This document shows positions 25,282 to 33,973 of a stretch of 64,000 bases of DNA, piece by piece (positions within the stretch are counted from its first letter, which is position 1; every line of letters begins with the position of its first letter). The stretch is from Pseudobutyrivibrio ruminis HUN009 (GTDB lineage Bacteria; Bacillota; Clostridia; Lachnospirales; Lachnospiraceae): positions 2,597,001 to 2,661,000 of the forward strand of contig NZ_JNLH01000001.1 of the NCBI RefSeq assembly GCF_000703005.1. The letters run 5' to 3'. Both the position numbers and the translations under genes were made by a program. Below the pieces are notes generated by a model that was given only the letters and a program-made list of their open reading frames with translations, did not search any database and was not told where the DNA came from.

Positions 25282-26361
25282 TTACTCTACAATACTTTCT
25301 TCAAAATTGTCGGAATAATAAATATTCCCTTCGTGGTCCACCCACATAGCCTCAACTCCGTCGTGGCTGTTTACAAATTCCAAGCCTTCTTCCAAGGTCA
25401 TATTATACACTGCGGTAGAAAATGCATCTGCCATTCCTGAATCATCTGTAAGAATAGAAACCTGTCCAAATGTATCAGATGGGAAAAGTGTGTCAGGATT
25501 GATGATATGACAATAAACTTTTCCATCAACTTCATAGAATCGCTGATAATCACCACTTGAAACTACACACTGTCCATCCTGAATCTCTACAGTTTTGATA
25601 TATTCCTGTTCACCATCCAAATCTGGATTTTGAATGCCAAGCTTAAAATTAGTACCATCGATTCTACCACCGATACCCTGTACATTTCCACCTAAACTAA
25701 GAAGGATATTATTCATACCCTGCTCACGTGCGTACTCTAAAGTCTTTTGAACCGCATACCCCTTTGCAGTGCTTCCCACATCAAGTGACATCTCAGGGTC
25801 TGAAAGATACACCGTGTTATTTTCATCATCAATAATGAGATTGTTGATATCAGTATGCTCTGCTGCAGCCTGAAGTTCTTCCATCTCAGGAAGTGTAGCA
25901 CGCTCAGGATCATCCATACCAATTTCTCTGTGACGATGCCAAATAGAAAGCACTGAACCCATGGCAATATTAACTCGGCCGTCAGTTTCATAGTACATCT
26001 CCTGGCTGAATTTAAGCATATCGATGATAGCCTGATCAACCTCAACTGGCGCAACACCTGCATTGTCGTTGATTGTCTTTATATTGTTTATACCTTCATA
26101 ATCGTTATAGATATCATAAAGATTGTTGTAAATGATAAGCTGGTCCTTAAGTTGCTGAGCCATCTTGGCGAATTCCTCTTCTGAATCAGCATAACCAACA
26201 ATCTCTGTCCTTGTATCGAATATATCTAAGAATGTGGCATTATACTTGGTCTTTTCTGTAAGAGCATTGCCCTGACCATCGCCTCCAAACTTCTTTATAA
26301 ATACTATAAAAGCAATCAATACGACTATTGCTAAACATCCAAATATCTTTTTCTTATCCAT
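25282..26361 (-). CDS. apbE: FAD:protein FMN transferase (ApbE)
   Basis: The 359-residue enzyme attaches FMN from FAD to Thr or Ser of exported redox proteins. It has an N-terminal membrane anchor (residues 5-22) and the ApbE domain. Visible motifs are L-D-V-G-S-T-A-K-G-Y-A near residue 205, L-L-S-L-G-G-N-V-Q-G near 230 and S-G-D-Y-Q-R near 285, which bind FAD and Mg2+. I chose the ATG at 26361 with GTGAG upstream; the frame extends to 26406, into the upstream terminator. Its neighbour, the duplicated lipoprotein, is the obvious target. Confidence 0.94.
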   Translation of the reverse strand: MDKKKIFGCLAIVVLIAFIVFIKKFGGDGQGNALTEKTKYNATFLDIFDTRTEIVGYADSEEEFAKMAQQLKDQLIIYNNLYDIYNDYEGINNIKTINDNAGVAPVEVDQAIIDMLKFSQEMYYETDGRVNIAMGSVLSIWHRHREIGMDDPERATLPEMEELQAAAEHTDINNLIIDDENNTVYLSDPEMSLDVGSTAKGYAVQKTLEYAREQGMNNILLSLGGNVQGIGGRIDGTNFKLGIQNPDLDGEQEYIKTVEIQDGQCVVSSGDYQRFYEVDGKVYCHIINPDTLFPSDTFGQVSILTDDSGMADAFSTAVYNMTLEEGLEFVNSHDGVEAMWVDHEGNIYYSDNFEESIVE

Positions 26362-26375
26362 ATTATACTCACTAA

Positions 26376-26410
26376 CAAAAAAATAGAGGGAGTGTAGTAA
26401 ATACACTCCC
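26376..26410 (-). terminator. Terminator between the lipoprotein and apbE
   Basis: The stem is GGGAGTGTA (26388-26396) with TACACTCCC (26402-26410), followed on the minus strand by T7 (26376-26382). It should reduce apbE expression relative to the lipoprotein. Confidence 0.85.
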
Positions 26411-26432
26411 TACATTACAAATTGTAAATTAA

Positions 26433-27512
26433 TTACTGTGCACTTGCAACAGCCTTTGTGATTGCTGTGTTGAAATCAGTAACGTGGATTGTTACAGATG
26501 CAGTTAAGTCAGCCTCTGTAGCAACGCCTTCTTCGATTGCAATACCGTTTACTTCATCGATTGTCTTTCCAACTGTGTAATCAGCATATGCCTGAGCCTG
26601 CTCATACCATTCCTTACCGATTGCAGAAACGCGCTTCATACCGTAGTCTTCACCAAGTTCATTCTTGCTTAATGTATCTGCTGACTTGTCAGATGTGATA
26701 ACGCCCTTAGTATCGAAAGAAATCTTAGCCTGAACTACATCAAGACGTGAGCTTGTGATTACTCCCTCACCATTTAATGTAAGAACAGAAATTGTTGTAT
26801 CAGCTTCAGCTAAACCATCCATATCTGAAGTTGCATCTGCTGAACTAGAAATGCTTGTTGTAAGACCAAGACCAAGCTTGTCTCCTTCTGCTGCACCACC
26901 AGCTACTGCTGTGTACATAGCCTCAACAACAGCTGACTGGAAGCTTGTTACGTTGATAGATACAGAAGCTGCAAGATCTTCATCACCAGCTTTTCCTTCT
27001 GTGATTGCCATGTCTTTAATATCAGAAGCTGTCTTACCTACTGCCCATGCAGCGAAAGCATCAGCCTGCTCATACCATTCCTTACCAATTGCTGAAGCTG
27101 GCTTCATACCATAATCGTCGCCAAGCTCTCTCTTTGAAGGATACTCTGCGTTAAGATCAGATGTAATCTTACCATCTGCACTGAAGCCAATCTTTGTCTG
27201 AGCGATATCGATTACGCACTCAACGATTGCACCATTAGAATCAACAGTTACAGCAGCGATTGTTGTATCAGCCTCAGCTGTACCATCAGCACTTGCTGTA
27301 GCATCAGTTGAGCTGTTGATTGATACGCTTGTACCAATACCTGTAAGAAGTTCACCTTCTGCAGCTACTGGAGCTTCTCCTGTCCATTTTGATTCTGTTG
27401 TCTCAGTTGCCTGAGTCTGCTCTGTTGCAGCCTCATCTGTAGAACCGCAGCCTACAAATAATGATGCTGAAAGAGCACCTGCGCACATAAGTGCTACTAA
27501 ACTCTTTTTCAT
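26433..27512 (-). CDS. Duplicated-domain lipoprotein, probable ApbE substrate
   Basis: This 359-residue lipoprotein has a signal peptide with a lipobox ending in Gly-Cys22, a Thr/Glu-rich linker and two homologous repeats (about 58-200 and 214-355). Each has an A-E-A-D-T-T-I strand, a Y-G-M-K-x-x-S-A-I-G-K-E-W-Y-E-Q-A segment and a final D-L-(A/T)-A-S-V-(S/T)-I motif (D179...S185; D335...T341). The Asp-to-Ser/Thr spacing equals that of the flavinylation motif D-x-x-S-G-A-T of FMN-binding proteins, but the G-A core is S-V. Together with ApbE next door it may carry two covalent FMNs, like PplA-type electron-transfer lipoproteins. I chose the start at 27512, which has AGGAATG upstream. Its substrate role is inferred. 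Confidence 0.65.
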   Translation of the reverse strand: MKKSLVALMCAGALSASLFVGCGSTDEAATEQTQATETTESKWTGEAPVAAEGELLTGIGTSVSINSSTDATASADGTAEADTTIAAVTVDSNGAIVECVIDIAQTKIGFSADGKITSDLNAEYPSKRELGDDYGMKPASAIGKEWYEQADAFAAWAVGKTASDIKDMAITEGKAGDEDLAASVSINVTSFQSAVVEAMYTAVAGGAAEGDKLGLGLTTSISSSADATSDMDGLAEADTTISVLTLNGEGVITSSRLDVVQAKISFDTKGVITSDKSADTLSKNELGEDYGMKRVSAIGKEWYEQAQAYADYTVGKTIDEVNGIAIEEGVATEADLTASVTIHVTDFNTAITKAVASAQ

Positions 27513-27592
27513 CTTTTCATTCCTTTCCTTAATACCTTTTGATGAAATATATATTTGTGGTAAAAACCAACCAAATATCAACGAGGGATTTA

Positions 27593-27621
27593 ATTGTACC
27601 ATATTTGATTGAGCACTACAA
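27593..27621 (-). promoter_or_regulatory. Promoter of the lipoprotein-apbE cluster
   Basis: TTGTAG (27616-27621), 17 nt, TACAAT (27593-27598) on the minus strand, about 80 nt before the lipoprotein ATG. Confidence 0.55.
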
Positions 27622-27693
27622 TAAAATCTTGTTTAAATTTTAACAAACACCACTTTCCGTAAAGTGTCATTTATTATTTCTAGATATAACAAA

Positions 27694-27725
27694 GCAGCAC
27701 TAAGTCCCGCTAAACCTAGTGCTGC
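27694..27725 (-). terminator. Terminator after the GH51 gene
   Basis: GCAGCACTA (27694-27702) pairs with TAGTGCTGC (27717-27725) around a 14-nt loop, followed on the minus strand by TTTGTTAT. It ends the arabinan ABC/GH51 transcript. Confidence 0.75.
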
Positions 27726-27763
27726 TATAGTATTATGGAAGGATATGAAAAAGAAGATTATTA

Positions 27764-29284
27764 TTATTTCTTTAATCTTATGCTGACTACTGAGCAAGCT
27801 GGCAGTGTAACCTTCAGTCCATCTGAAGTCTTGCTGTAGTCCTTAAACTCTAGTTCCTTTACAACCTCTGGATTATCAAAGGTGTTGTGATCAGCCATCT
27901 TTCCTGTTACATAAACAGCCTCGCATACGTTGTAAGCGCCGCCATCCTTTGTAAGCTGAACATCAACATCCTCTGATGATTCAAGAGAGTTGTTTGTTAG
28001 GGTAATAGTAATAACGCCATCTGCATCCTCTGATACAGACTCGAAAATCTTTGGAAGTTCATTCTTGCCAGCGCCTACTGTTCCGCCGTTAAGTAAGTCT
28101 GAGCCAAGAAGTGTTGCTCCCTGGTGATGACGATACATCTTGAATACATAATATGTAGGAGTCTTGATCATCTTTTCACCATCTGTAAGCATTACTGACT
28201 GAAGCACGTTAATCATTTGAGCGATACATGCCATCTTTACTCTGTCTGAATGCTTGTTAAAGATGTTCAAATTCATACCTGCAACAAGAGCGTCACGCAT
28301 TGTGTTTTGCTGATATAAGAATCCTGGATTTGTACCTGGCTCAACATCTGTCCAAATACCCCACTCATCAATCATAAGACCGATTTTCTTTTCTGGGTCA
28401 TATTGATCCATGATTGCACCATGATTGTTAATCAGCTCTTCCATAAAGTAGCTACGCTTCAATGTCTGATAGAATACTTCCTCAGTGAAGTCTGTAGCGC
28501 TTCCTTTGACATTCCAATCGTCCTCTGTCTCTGGAAGAGTGTAATAATGAAGAGAAAGACCATCCATGAATCCATGGAATTGTTCTGGTGTGTGGTCAAA
28601 GCATGTATTAAGAACTTCCTTTGTCCAATGATAATCATCCACATTAGGGCCACAGCAAATCTTTGCTATTGGCTTGTTTCCATTGTAGTTTCTAACGTAT
28701 GTCTGATAACGTCTATACTCATCTGCATAGTGCTGAGGTCTCATATTGCCGCCGCAACCCCAGTTTTCATTACCAACTCCAAGATAGTCAACCACCCATG
28801 GCTCCTCATGTCCGTTCTCTTTTCTGAGATCAGCCATTGGAGAAACACCGTTGAATGTCATATATTCCACCCATTCGCTCATTTCGCGAACAGTACCAGA
28901 ACCTAAATTTGCATTGACGTAAGTCTTACAGCCAAGCTGTCTACAAAGCTCGAAGAACTCGTGAGTACCGAAGCTATTATCCTCAACTACTCCACCCCAG
29001 TGAGTGTTAATCATCTTCTTGCGCTTTTCCTTTGGACCAATTCCGTCCATCCAGTGATACTCGTCAGCGAAGCAACCGCCTGGCCAACGAAGTACTGGAA
29101 CCTTCATCTCTTTAAGAGCTTCTACAACGTCTGTACGCATTCCGTTTACATTAGGAATATCGCTATTTTCTCCAACATATAAGCCCTCATAAATACAACG
29201 TCCCAAGTGCTCAGAAAAATGTCCATAGATTTCTGGAGCAATGGTGCTCTTCTTGTTTTCGTTATTAATAACTAATTTAGCCAC
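27764..29284 (-). CDS. Alpha-L-arabinofuranosidase, GH51
   Basis: The 506-residue cytoplasmic enzyme removes terminal arabinofuranosyl residues from arabinan and arabinoxylan oligosaccharides. The acid/base is Glu173 in G-N-E-N-W-G and the nucleophile Glu307 in M-I-D-E-W-G, with the R-W-P-G-G-C-F motif at 66-72. There is no signal peptide. It starts with GTG, with GGAGG 8 nt upstream. It follows the two permease genes and is separated from them by structured repeat copy B. It would process oligosaccharides brought in by the ABC importer. Confidence 0.95.
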   Translation of the reverse strand: MAKLVINNENKKSTIAPEIYGHFSEHLGRCIYEGLYVGENSDIPNVNGMRTDVVEALKEMKVPVLRWPGGCFADEYHWMDGIGPKEKRKKMINTHWGGVVEDNSFGTHEFFELCRQLGCKTYVNANLGSGTVREMSEWVEYMTFNGVSPMADLRKENGHEEPWVVDYLGVGNENWGCGGNMRPQHYADEYRRYQTYVRNYNGNKPIAKICCGPNVDDYHWTKEVLNTCFDHTPEQFHGFMDGLSLHYYTLPETEDDWNVKGSATDFTEEVFYQTLKRSYFMEELINNHGAIMDQYDPEKKIGLMIDEWGIWTDVEPGTNPGFLYQQNTMRDALVAGMNLNIFNKHSDRVKMACIAQMINVLQSVMLTDGEKMIKTPTYYVFKMYRHHQGATLLGSDLLNGGTVGAGKNELPKIFESVSEDADGVITITLTNNSLESSEDVDVQLTKDGGAYNVCEAVYVTGKMADHNTFDNPEVVKELEFKDYSKTSDGLKVTLPACSVVSIRLKK

Positions 29285-29301
29285 TGGCTATCCTCCATTC
29301 C

Positions 29302-29383
29302 GCCTGTTACACTCACAAGCATTATGAATTCTCCGCTCAGTTATTCTTCGCTTGAGAATTATAATAGCTTGTTAGTTACAGGC
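29302..29383. repeat. Dispersed structured repeat, copy B
   Basis: The outer stem is GCCTGT (29302-29307) with ACAGGC (29378-29383). Inner stems are CAAGC with GCTTG and GAATTCTC with GAGAATTA. It lies between the permease stop and the GH51 ribosome-binding site. The base pairs differ from copies A, C and D but still match each other. Confidence 0.75.
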
Positions 29384-29396
29384 TCATCTAAATTTT

Positions 29397-30266
29397 TTAG
29401 CCTTTTACCGCACCTGCAGTCATTCCATCGATAATGTACTTCTGGAAAATAAGGAAGATTATGAAGATTGGTAAAATTCCAAACATTGATCCAGCAATAA
29501 GTACATCGTAGTTGTTGCCGTATGGTGTAAGCAATGTATTAAGTCCGATTGGAAGTGTAAACTTCTCTGCTCCCTTGAGTACTAAGAGTGGCCACAGAAT
29601 TGCATTCCATGAACCCATTGCGCAAAGGATACCCATTGAAGCAAATGCAGGCTTTGCAAGAGGAAGGATGATTCTCACTGAAATGCCATATTCTGAACAT
29701 CCATCAATTCTTGCTGCATCAAGCAAATCCTTTGGCAGTCCTGATAAGTACTGCTTGAAGAAGAAGATTGTAGATGCGCCGCAGATACCTATGATGATTA
29801 CACCTGTGTAAGTATCAATAAGCTTTAATGCAATAATTTCCTTGTAAAGTGGAAGCATTAAGATTTCGAAAGGTACCATCATTGTTGCAAGTACGATTGT
29901 GAAAAGTAGATTTTTGAATCTGAACTCATACATTGTCAGTCCATATGCAACAAAGTAACAAACTATCAAAGTAAGTGCTACCGAAATAATGGTAATTAAT
30001 AACGAATTCTTGTACCACATGAAATATTTAATACTGTCAGCATTGCCGCTGAATAAGTATTTGTAGTTATCAAGGTTCATTGTAGAAGGGTTCAAATCAA
30101 TTGAAAGACCTCTACGAATAAGCTCTGTACCAGGTCTGAATGAAGCAAGTAAACCTGCAAATACAGGGAAAATAATGATTAAACATAGGATTACAAAAAA
30201 TCCTGTTCCAAGTATTGTGCCTACCGTTCTCTTAGGAGTGCCAGACATTGTCTTTTGCTTTGACAT
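29397..30266 (-). CDS. Carbohydrate ABC transporter permease (MalG-like)
   Basis: The 289-residue inner-membrane permease has six helices. The cytoplasmic EAA loop reads D-A-A-R-I-D-G-C-S-E-Y-G (about residue 185), which contacts the ATPase. I chose the ATG at 30266, 2 nt after the upstream permease stop, because GAGAGG precedes it. The start at 30332 would lie inside the neighbouring gene. It is the second permease of a CUT1 importer. No dedicated ATPase gene is present, so a shared MsmK/UgpC-type ATPase is likely. Confidence 0.93.
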   Translation of the reverse strand: MSKQKTMSGTPKRTVGTILGTGFFVILCLIIIFPVFAGLLASFRPGTELIRRGLSIDLNPSTMNLDNYKYLFSGNADSIKYFMWYKNSLLITIISVALTLIVCYFVAYGLTMYEFRFKNLLFTIVLATMMVPFEILMLPLYKEIIALKLIDTYTGVIIIGICGASTIFFFKQYLSGLPKDLLDAARIDGCSEYGISVRIILPLAKPAFASMGILCAMGSWNAILWPLLVLKGAEKFTLPIGLNTLLTPYGNNYDVLIAGSMFGILPIFIIFLIFQKYIIDGMTAGAVKG

Positions 30267-30267
30267 A

Positions 30268-31164
30268 TTAATCCTCTCCCTTCTTGAATGTTCCGTTGAA
30301 TATAAGCTGAGCAAAGTTGATGATAAGAGCAACGATAAGAAGTACTACACCTACTGCACATGCATAACCCATATCATTCTTCTCAATACCACGCTTGTAC
30401 AAATATCCAACAATTGTAAGTCCAATATTGTTTGGTGATGAATTTCCTGCCCATAACATGTATGACTCCAGGAACATTGCAAGACCGGCATATACTGAAA
30501 TTGTAAGTACATAAACTGTTGTTGGCTTAAGAAGAGGAAGTGTTACGAACTTGAACTTCTGCCAACCTGTAGCTCCATCAATATCGGCTGCTTCATATAA
30601 AGAGCTGTCGATTGATTTAAGACCTGACAAGAAGTAAAGCATGTTTACACCTGTCCATCTCCAGCAAGCTACGATTAAGAGGGCGAGCATACCTGACCAG
30701 CCCATCTTTAACCATTTATATGTTCCAAGGCCTAAAGCCGCTGTAATCATATTCATCTGACCTGTTGTATACTCAGTAAACATCAGGCGGAAAAGTGTAC
30801 CAGAAATAACAACTGATGTTAATGCTGGCATGTATAAAATTGCCTTCCATACACCCTTTGCCTTTACCAAATGACTATCAAGCAAAACTGCAAAAAGCAT
30901 AGGGAATGGAATTAATAATACTAATGTAAAGAACATGTATTTCACACTGTTCCATACAGCAATATGAAATACCTTATCCTGTAATAGCTTTGAATAGTTA
31001 GCAAACCCAACCCATTCTGATTTAATAGCCCCAATATCCTGAAAGCTCATTGTGAAAGCTGTGATAAGAGGATAAACCCAAAAGAAGAAAAAACTTAATA
31101 CAAAAGGTAAAACAAAAACGTATGGTGCCACCTTCTGAGAATATAAAAAGTTCTTGATTTTCAT
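30268..31164 (-). CDS. Carbohydrate ABC transporter permease (MalF/UgpA-like)
   Basis: The 298-residue permease has six helices and the EAA loop E-A-A-D-I-D-G-A-T-G-W-Q (about residue 192). The N-terminus (Y-V-F-V-L-P-F) is typical of MalF-type CUT1 permeases. It is followed at once by the second permease. A GC-rich hairpin separates it from the solute-binding protein gene, which probably lowers its expression relative to that protein. The substrate is inferred to be arabino-oligosaccharides from the neighbouring glycosidases. Confidence 0.93.
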   Translation of the reverse strand: MKIKNFLYSQKVAPYVFVLPFVLSFFFFWVYPLITAFTMSFQDIGAIKSEWVGFANYSKLLQDKVFHIAVWNSVKYMFFTLVLLIPFPMLFAVLLDSHLVKAKGVWKAILYMPALTSVVISGTLFRLMFTEYTTGQMNMITAALGLGTYKWLKMGWSGMLALLIVACWRWTGVNMLYFLSGLKSIDSSLYEAADIDGATGWQKFKFVTLPLLKPTTVYVLTISVYAGLAMFLESYMLWAGNSSPNNIGLTIVGYLYKRGIEKNDMGYACAVGVVLLIVALIINFAQLIFNGTFKKGED

Positions 31165-31187
31165 AATGCACCTTTCTCCATCTTTTA

Positions 31188-31210
31188 AAATAGGGCCGCC
31201 TAAGCGGCCC
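31188..31210 (-). terminator. Intercistronic hairpin/attenuator after the solute-binding protein
   Basis: GGGCCGC (31193-31199) pairs with GCGGCCC (31204-31210) around a four-base loop, followed on the minus strand by TATTTT. It resembles a leaky terminator that favours expression of the binding protein. Confidence 0.7.
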
Positions 31211-31224
31211 TTAGTTATAAATTC

Positions 31225-32649
31225 CTACTGCTCCATATCAATTGCATCCTGTGCTTCCTGAAGTGCATCATCAATTGAGTAATCTGGATCTTCAAGTACT
31301 TCGTTAAGTGTTGTTGTGCAGAAGTACTCATTGATTGTTGGGCTGATAGAAACTACTGAAATCTTTCCAATGTTGTCCATTCCGATTTCAGCTAAAACAT
31401 CATATGGATAGTTGATGAAGAACTGGTTGTACTGGTTGTTCTCATCATGTGCGAATGCATCATCTGTCCAAAGAGCTGCGTTACAAACGTCAAATCCAAG
31501 TGTATCCCAGATGTGCTGCTCGCCTTCTTCTGACATCTTTGCCCAGCAAAGGAACTCTGCTGCAAGATCAATATTCTGAGACTGCTGTGTAACAACTGTA
31601 CCTGTACCACCAATACCTACAGAACAAATCTGGCCTTCCTCGAATACAGGGCACTTAGCAATGTACCAGTTGCCTGCTTCATCTGGCATGTAGTTTGTGA
31701 AACGTGACATATACCACATTGCCTTAGGGAATGAAACGATGTTTCTATCCATAATGTTCTGGAAGCCTGCCTCAAGGTCAACATGTCCGTCTGGAGAAAC
31801 CTCTGCAAGACCTGACTTTAACCAATCCTGCTGCATTGAAAGCATGTTCTTAACTGAATCAAGCTGAACGTTTGCTGGATTATCGAAACCGCCTGTCCAG
31901 TCATCACCGTACTCAGCCATTGCAATCCAGAGCCAGTCAACTCCGCCTGTATCAACTGATGTCCAGTACTTACCTTCCTCAGTAACATTTCCTAAGTACT
32001 CTTCACCAAGCGCTGCATAATCATCCCAAGTCTTAACTGCATCAATCTTAGCAATTACTTCATCCTGTGTAAGTCCCATAGCTTCTGACATTGCAGCTAC
32101 GTTGTAGTACATTACTGTAGCACCTACGTGGTATGGAGCTCCGTAGTAGTTACCATCCTCACCCTGATATGTTTCCATTCTTGATGTAACCATTGTATCA
32201 AGGTAATCAGCAGCGTAATCATTTAATGGTACAAGCCACTGATCAAGACCTTCAACTACGTTAGGGAACTGACCAACTTCTACGTCACAGATATCTGGAG
32301 CACCTGTGCCAGCCTCAAGAGCTGTAAGAAGCTTTGTGTGCATATCGCCATATGGATATGTTGTACATGTAATTTCGATTGTGTTGTCTGGATGCTGCTT
32401 GTTCCACTCCTCAGCCATAACACCGTAGTGCTGACCGTGAAGCTCAACGAATGTCCACATCTCTAAGTGTGTACCATTTGGATCACCAAATGTGTTTGTT
32501 ACGACCTCAGATTCTGCTGTTTCCTCAGCAGCTTCTTCTTCTGTAGCAGCATCAGGATCTACCCCACCTTCTGAAGCGCCACCGCAACCAGCGAATAAAC
32601 TAGCTGCCATTGATGTGCAAAGAAGTGCACTAATCAATTTCTTCTTCAT
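31225..32649 (-). CDS. Extracellular solute-binding lipoprotein of a sugar ABC importer
   Basis: The 474-residue protein has a lipoprotein signal with lipobox L-F-A-G-C (Cys21), an acidic linker and a type I substrate-binding fold with L-E-M-W-T-F-V near residue 63 and T-G-A-P-D-I-C-D-V near 115. It delivers substrate to the two permeases downstream. It heads the operon, with a good promoter (32776-32803). Given the neighbours, linear arabino-oligosaccharides are the likely ligand. It is one of several Trp-rich CUT1 binding proteins typical of Lachnospiraceae. Confidence 0.93.
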   Translation of the reverse strand: MKKKLISALLCTSMAASLFAGCGGASEGGVDPDAATEEEAAEETAESEVVTNTFGDPNGTHLEMWTFVELHGQHYGVMAEEWNKQHPDNTIEITCTTYPYGDMHTKLLTALEAGTGAPDICDVEVGQFPNVVEGLDQWLVPLNDYAADYLDTMVTSRMETYQGEDGNYYGAPYHVGATVMYYNVAAMSEAMGLTQDEVIAKIDAVKTWDDYAALGEEYLGNVTEEGKYWTSVDTGGVDWLWIAMAEYGDDWTGGFDNPANVQLDSVKNMLSMQQDWLKSGLAEVSPDGHVDLEAGFQNIMDRNIVSFPKAMWYMSRFTNYMPDEAGNWYIAKCPVFEEGQICSVGIGGTGTVVTQQSQNIDLAAEFLCWAKMSEEGEQHIWDTLGFDVCNAALWTDDAFAHDENNQYNQFFINYPYDVLAEIGMDNIGKISVVSISPTINEYFCTTTLNEVLEDPDYSIDDALQEAQDAIDMEQ

Positions 32650-32775
32650 TCTTCTCCTCCTTTTGTAAAAAAGAAATGTTGTAATTGTTTCAAGCTTTTA
32701 TAAATAGTACAATTAACTGAGGCTTGGTAGTTAATCAACATATTTTTCTAAAAGCTCAATAACTATTATGGTTTA

Positions 32776-32803
32776 ATTATAACCTGCCACTTCAGCAAGT
32801 CAA
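32776..32803 (-). promoter_or_regulatory. Promoter of the arabinan importer operon
   Basis: TTGACT (32798-32803), 16 nt, TATAAT (32776-32781) on the minus strand. Just upstream of the -35 is a TTTAG-N6-CTAAA inverted repeat (near 32811-32826), a possible site for the divergent regulator. The remainder of the 399-nt divergent intergenic region is AT-rich, with no other clear feature. Confidence 0.7.
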
Positions 32804-32978
32804 TGATTATTTTAGTTTTTTCTAAACTATTTTGGATGTTCTTTTAATATTCACAAAAAAGACACGGATGATTTAGCAATTATTAACAAGTTGTTTGTCA
32901 ATTCAGGCTTTCAAGTGTATATTTTCATTAATAATTTTATCTTTTGCTAAAATAATAGAATTCTAAAGCTCAACTATA

Positions 32979-33007
32979 TTGACACCCATTTTGTTAAATT
33001 TTATAAT
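32979..33007 (+). promoter_or_regulatory. Consensus sigma-A promoter of the regulator gene
   Basis: TTGACA (32979-32984), 17 nt, TATAAT (33002-33007): a perfect consensus, 41 nt before the ATG at 33049. Confidence 0.85.
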
Positions 33008-33048
33008 TAAGAGTAATATTTTAAGAAATCATAAAAAGGAGAAACGTT

Positions 33049-33969
33049 ATGATACACATAACTTCCCTGGATGATGGAGTCGAGCTTTTTAAAGCTTTAG
33101 GTTCTGATGTTCGTATTCAGATTCTAAACATACTATTAGAAAACGACCGCATGAGCATGAACCAACTTGCTACTCAGCTAAATCTTAGCAACGGCGCTCT
33201 CACTGGTCACATTAAAAAGCTTGAAGAATGCGGACTCATCTCCACTTCTAACGAATCTGCCAGTCACGGCAATTCAAAGCTATGCTCAGTAATTCAAGAC
33301 AAAATAGTCATAGAAATAGAAAAACCACTTGATTTAGCAAACGTATCTACTACAGATATTAAAGTGGGACAGTTTTCAAAATACGATATTTGCCCTACCT
33401 GTGGCCTTGCAAACAGTGCATCTGTTATTGGTGAAATCGATGATGCAAGATACTTTGCTCATCCAGATCACTTCAACGCAGATATCCTGTGGTTCACAAA
33501 AGGCTACGTAGAGTACGCTTTGCCAAATCTCGTTCCTAGCAACAACAATATCACTCAGATTTCCATCTCATTTGAGATTTCATCTGAAGCTCCTGGTATT
33601 GATAACAATTGGCCAAGTGATATCTCTTTTTCAATCAACGATCAAAAGGTTGGTATGTGGACTAGCCCTGGAGATTTCGGTGGTGAAATACTTGGAATGT
33701 TTACACCTGACTGGTGGCCACCAAACTGGAATCAGTATGGCCTTTTAAAGCTTCTTGTAGTAAATAAGTTTGGTACATATATCGATGGTCTTCAGATTTC
33801 AGATGTTACTATAGACGATTTGAAGCTCAAACCTGGACAGCCACTTGATTTCCGCATCGCCGTTGAAGACGACGCAGAACACATTGGTGGTGTCACACTG
33901 TTTGGTAAGACATTTGGTAACTATGGTCAGGATATCAGAGTATCCATCAACTATAGCCCTATCAATTAA
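33049..33969 (+). CDS. ArsR-like HTH regulator with a large C-terminal domain, probably arabinan regulator
   Basis: The 306-residue protein has an N-terminal winged HTH (about residues 5-85) with L-F-K-A-L-G-S-D-V-R-I-Q-I-L, the classic ArsR start, and N-G-A-L-T-G-H-I-K-K-L-E recognition helix. The remaining 220 residues are beta-rich, with a C-P-T-C motif (near 116), Trp-rich W-P-S-D-I and W-W-P-P-N-W segments that look like a carbohydrate-binding sheet. It is divergent from the arabinan importer operon and is its likely regulator. AAAAGGAG precedes the ATG. The sugar-sensing role of the C-terminus is inference. Confidence 0.75.
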   Translation: MIHITSLDDGVELFKALGSDVRIQILNILLENDRMSMNQLATQLNLSNGALTGHIKKLEECGLISTSNESASHGNSKLCSVIQDKIVIEIEKPLDLANVSTTDIKVGQFSKYDICPTCGLANSASVIGEIDDARYFAHPDHFNADILWFTKGYVEYALPNLVPSNNNITQISISFEISSEAPGIDNNWPSDISFSINDQKVGMWTSPGDFGGEILGMFTPDWWPPNWNQYGLLKLLVVNKFGTYIDGLQISDVTIDDLKLKPGQPLDFRIAVEDDAEHIGGVTLFGKTFGNYGQDIRVSINYSPIN

Positions 33970-33973
33970 ATAT

